From Spirochaetes bacterium ADurb.Bin133 (GTDB lineage Bacteria; Spirochaetota; GWE2-31-10; MWDO01): a stretch of 64,000 nt of DNA. The position numbers and the translations under genes were made by a program. The notes beneath the pieces were generated by a model, which did not search any database, had not been told where the DNA came from, and saw only the letters and a program-made list of their open reading frames with translations. Shown one piece after another: positions 63,308-64,000 of this stretch. The first letter of the stretch is position 1, and each line of letters opens with the position of its first letter. Location: positions 1-64,000 of the forward strand of contig MWDO01000010.1 of assembly GCA_002070605.1 (NCBI GenBank), given 5' to 3'.

Positions 63308-64000
63308 TTACTTATCTTGACGTTTTAATATCTCATTGAGAATTAGCTCTTTACTGTCTAAATCTTCTTGAGTTATTGCATAGCCCGGGGCGAGATTTTT
63401 ATTGATCTCGTCTAATAGAGATAAAAGTTCGTCAATCTCCATATTAATAAGGTTGACTGCTTTTATTTTGGTATATTTCAAGGGGATCGTCGAGGTAGTA
63501 GTAGTAATTAACGCATATGTTGTCGTTGTTACGGGGATGGTTGTCGTCGGCGCGGGAATGGTTGTCGTCGTAGTAGGAATTGTCGTCGTCGTAGTGGTAG
63601 TTGACACATATGTTGTCGTTGAAGTCGTAGACGTAGTAGTCGACGTAGAAGTTGACGCATACGTTGTTGTCGTCGGCGCGGGGATGGTCGTCGTCGTAGT
63701 AATTGACACATATGTTGTCGTTGAAGTCGTAGACGTCGAAGTTGACGTAGAGGTTGACGCATACGTTGTTGTTGTCGTCGCGGGGATGGTTGTCGACGTT
63801 GTCGTAATTGACACATATGTTGAAGTCGTAGACGAAGTAGTCGACGTAGAGGTTGACGCATACGTTGTTGTCGTCGGCGCGGGGATGGTTGTAGTCGTAA
63901 TTGACGCATATGTTGTTGTCGTTGTAGTAGTCGGCTCTTCAAAGACTGTCGTCGTAGTCGACGTACCAACGGTTTTTTTTGATTTTTTAGGCTTTAAATA
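63308..64000 (-). CDS. Threonine-rich repeat protein, 5' end beyond the window
   Basis: The frame is open to the right edge, so the start is missing; 230 codons are visible. The first visible residues are charged (YLKPKKSKKTVGT), then about 160 residues of Thr/Ser repeats with units such as TTTTYASTSTST and TTTYVSITTTTTIPAP, and a C-terminal 56-residue helical section (MEIDELLSLLDEINKNL). The repeats are DNA-level tandem units of about 60-100 bases. TYVS and TYAS are encoded by ACATATGTGTCA and ACGTATGCGTCA, the same half-motif found between genes. Likely a secreted or surface linker protein; function unknown. Confidence 0.7.
   Translation of the reverse strand, partial: YLKPKKSKKTVGTSTTTTVFEEPTTTTTTTYASITTTTIPAPTTTTYASTSTSTTSSTTSTYVSITTTSTTIPATTTTTYASTSTSTSTSTTSTTTYVSITTTTTIPAPTTTTYASTSTSTTTSTTSTTTYVSTTTTTTTIPTTTTTIPAPTTTIPVTTTTYALITTTTSTIPLKYTKIKAVNLINMEIDELLSLLDEINKNLAPGYAITQEDLDSKELILNEILKRQDK

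Noticed and set aside
63529-63969. 146-codon Arg/Gln/Leu-rich frame opposite the Thr-rich gene
   Set aside because: It is the out-of-frame shadow of the tandem threonine codons; composition is fully explained by the repeat.
1-64000. tRNA or rRNA genes
   Set aside because: I found no cloverleaf-like sequence with a T-loop signature or rRNA-like stretch; a covariance search would be needed to exclude divergent ones.

Overview
The window looks like a stretch of chromosome from an anaerobic, AT-rich bacterium with a diderm-style envelope (lipoproteins with lipoboxes, a class A penicillin-binding protein, a LysM lipoprotein). Several genes point towards Spirochaetota: a 7TM-DISM-type chemotaxis receptor, a LysM lipoprotein with a C-terminal layout familiar from treponemes, a ComFB protein, and a ParA partner reminiscent of Borrelia plasmid partition proteins. 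This placement is an inference from gene content, not a proven assignment. Anaerobic life is supported by an NAD-linked formate dehydrogenase, a ferrous iron system and a dense oxygen/NO-defence operon.

Layout. 1-6.1 kb: start of a small DNA-binding-like gene, a U32/RlhA-like gene and an amidohydrolase-ankyrin operon (all minus). 6.2-8.9 kb: plasmid-type parA with a partner gene, and an ArsR regulator. 9.3-13 kb: M48 lipoprotein, feoB and a DtxR-FeoA fusion. 13-14.5 kb: second copy of the DNA-binding-like gene and an ankyrin protein. 15-22.2 kb: PBP1A, then gcvT-gcvPA-gcvPB and a ParB-N-domain protein. 22.2-24.2 kb: foreign-looking AT-rich segment (tandem GNAT, DUF5071-like) bracketed by perfect palindromes. 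24.3-28.7 kb: large membrane protein, a WD40 gene enclosed by inverted repeats, a DjlA-like protein. 28.8-38.8 kb: three-subunit formate dehydrogenase, coaBC, then rplU-prp-rpmA-obgE-nadD-lytR. 38.8-40 kb: repeats around an orphan antitoxin. 40-45 kb: PilZ protein, alanine racemase, flavocytochrome reductase, chemotaxis receptor. 45.2-48.7 kb: hrb-rubredoxin-fprA-hemerythrin-superoxide reductase-ferritin. 49-52.5 kb: TPM protein, DUF362 ferredoxin, PQ-loop protein, third DNA-binding-like paralogue. 52.7-57.1 kb: GldA/F/G-type ABC operon with a DUF4340 protein. 57.3-64 kb: STAS protein, LysM lipoprotein, flavodoxin, ComFB protein, trmL, a large lipoprotein, and a Thr-rich repeat protein running off the right edge.

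The most unusual content lies between the genes. About thirty copies of a palindromic motif centred on CATATG (ideal form TGACACATATGTGTCA, with A/G variants) fill the intergenic spaces of the first 40 kb. Many sit inside short elements with terminal inverted repeats close to CCCGTCAGTTTTTTGGGG. One pair of such ends encloses an AT-rich acetyltransferase gene, a 20-bp inverted repeat carrying the motif encloses a WD40 gene, and three related units surround an orphan antitoxin. The same motif half also recurs inside the coding repeats of the Thr-rich gene at the right edge. Three paralogous putative tandem ribbon-helix-helix genes, each with an identical 20-bp upstream block, are spread through the window; two have a motif copy further upstream and the third a related CATATG sequence. 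Whether these proteins act on the motif is a hypothesis.
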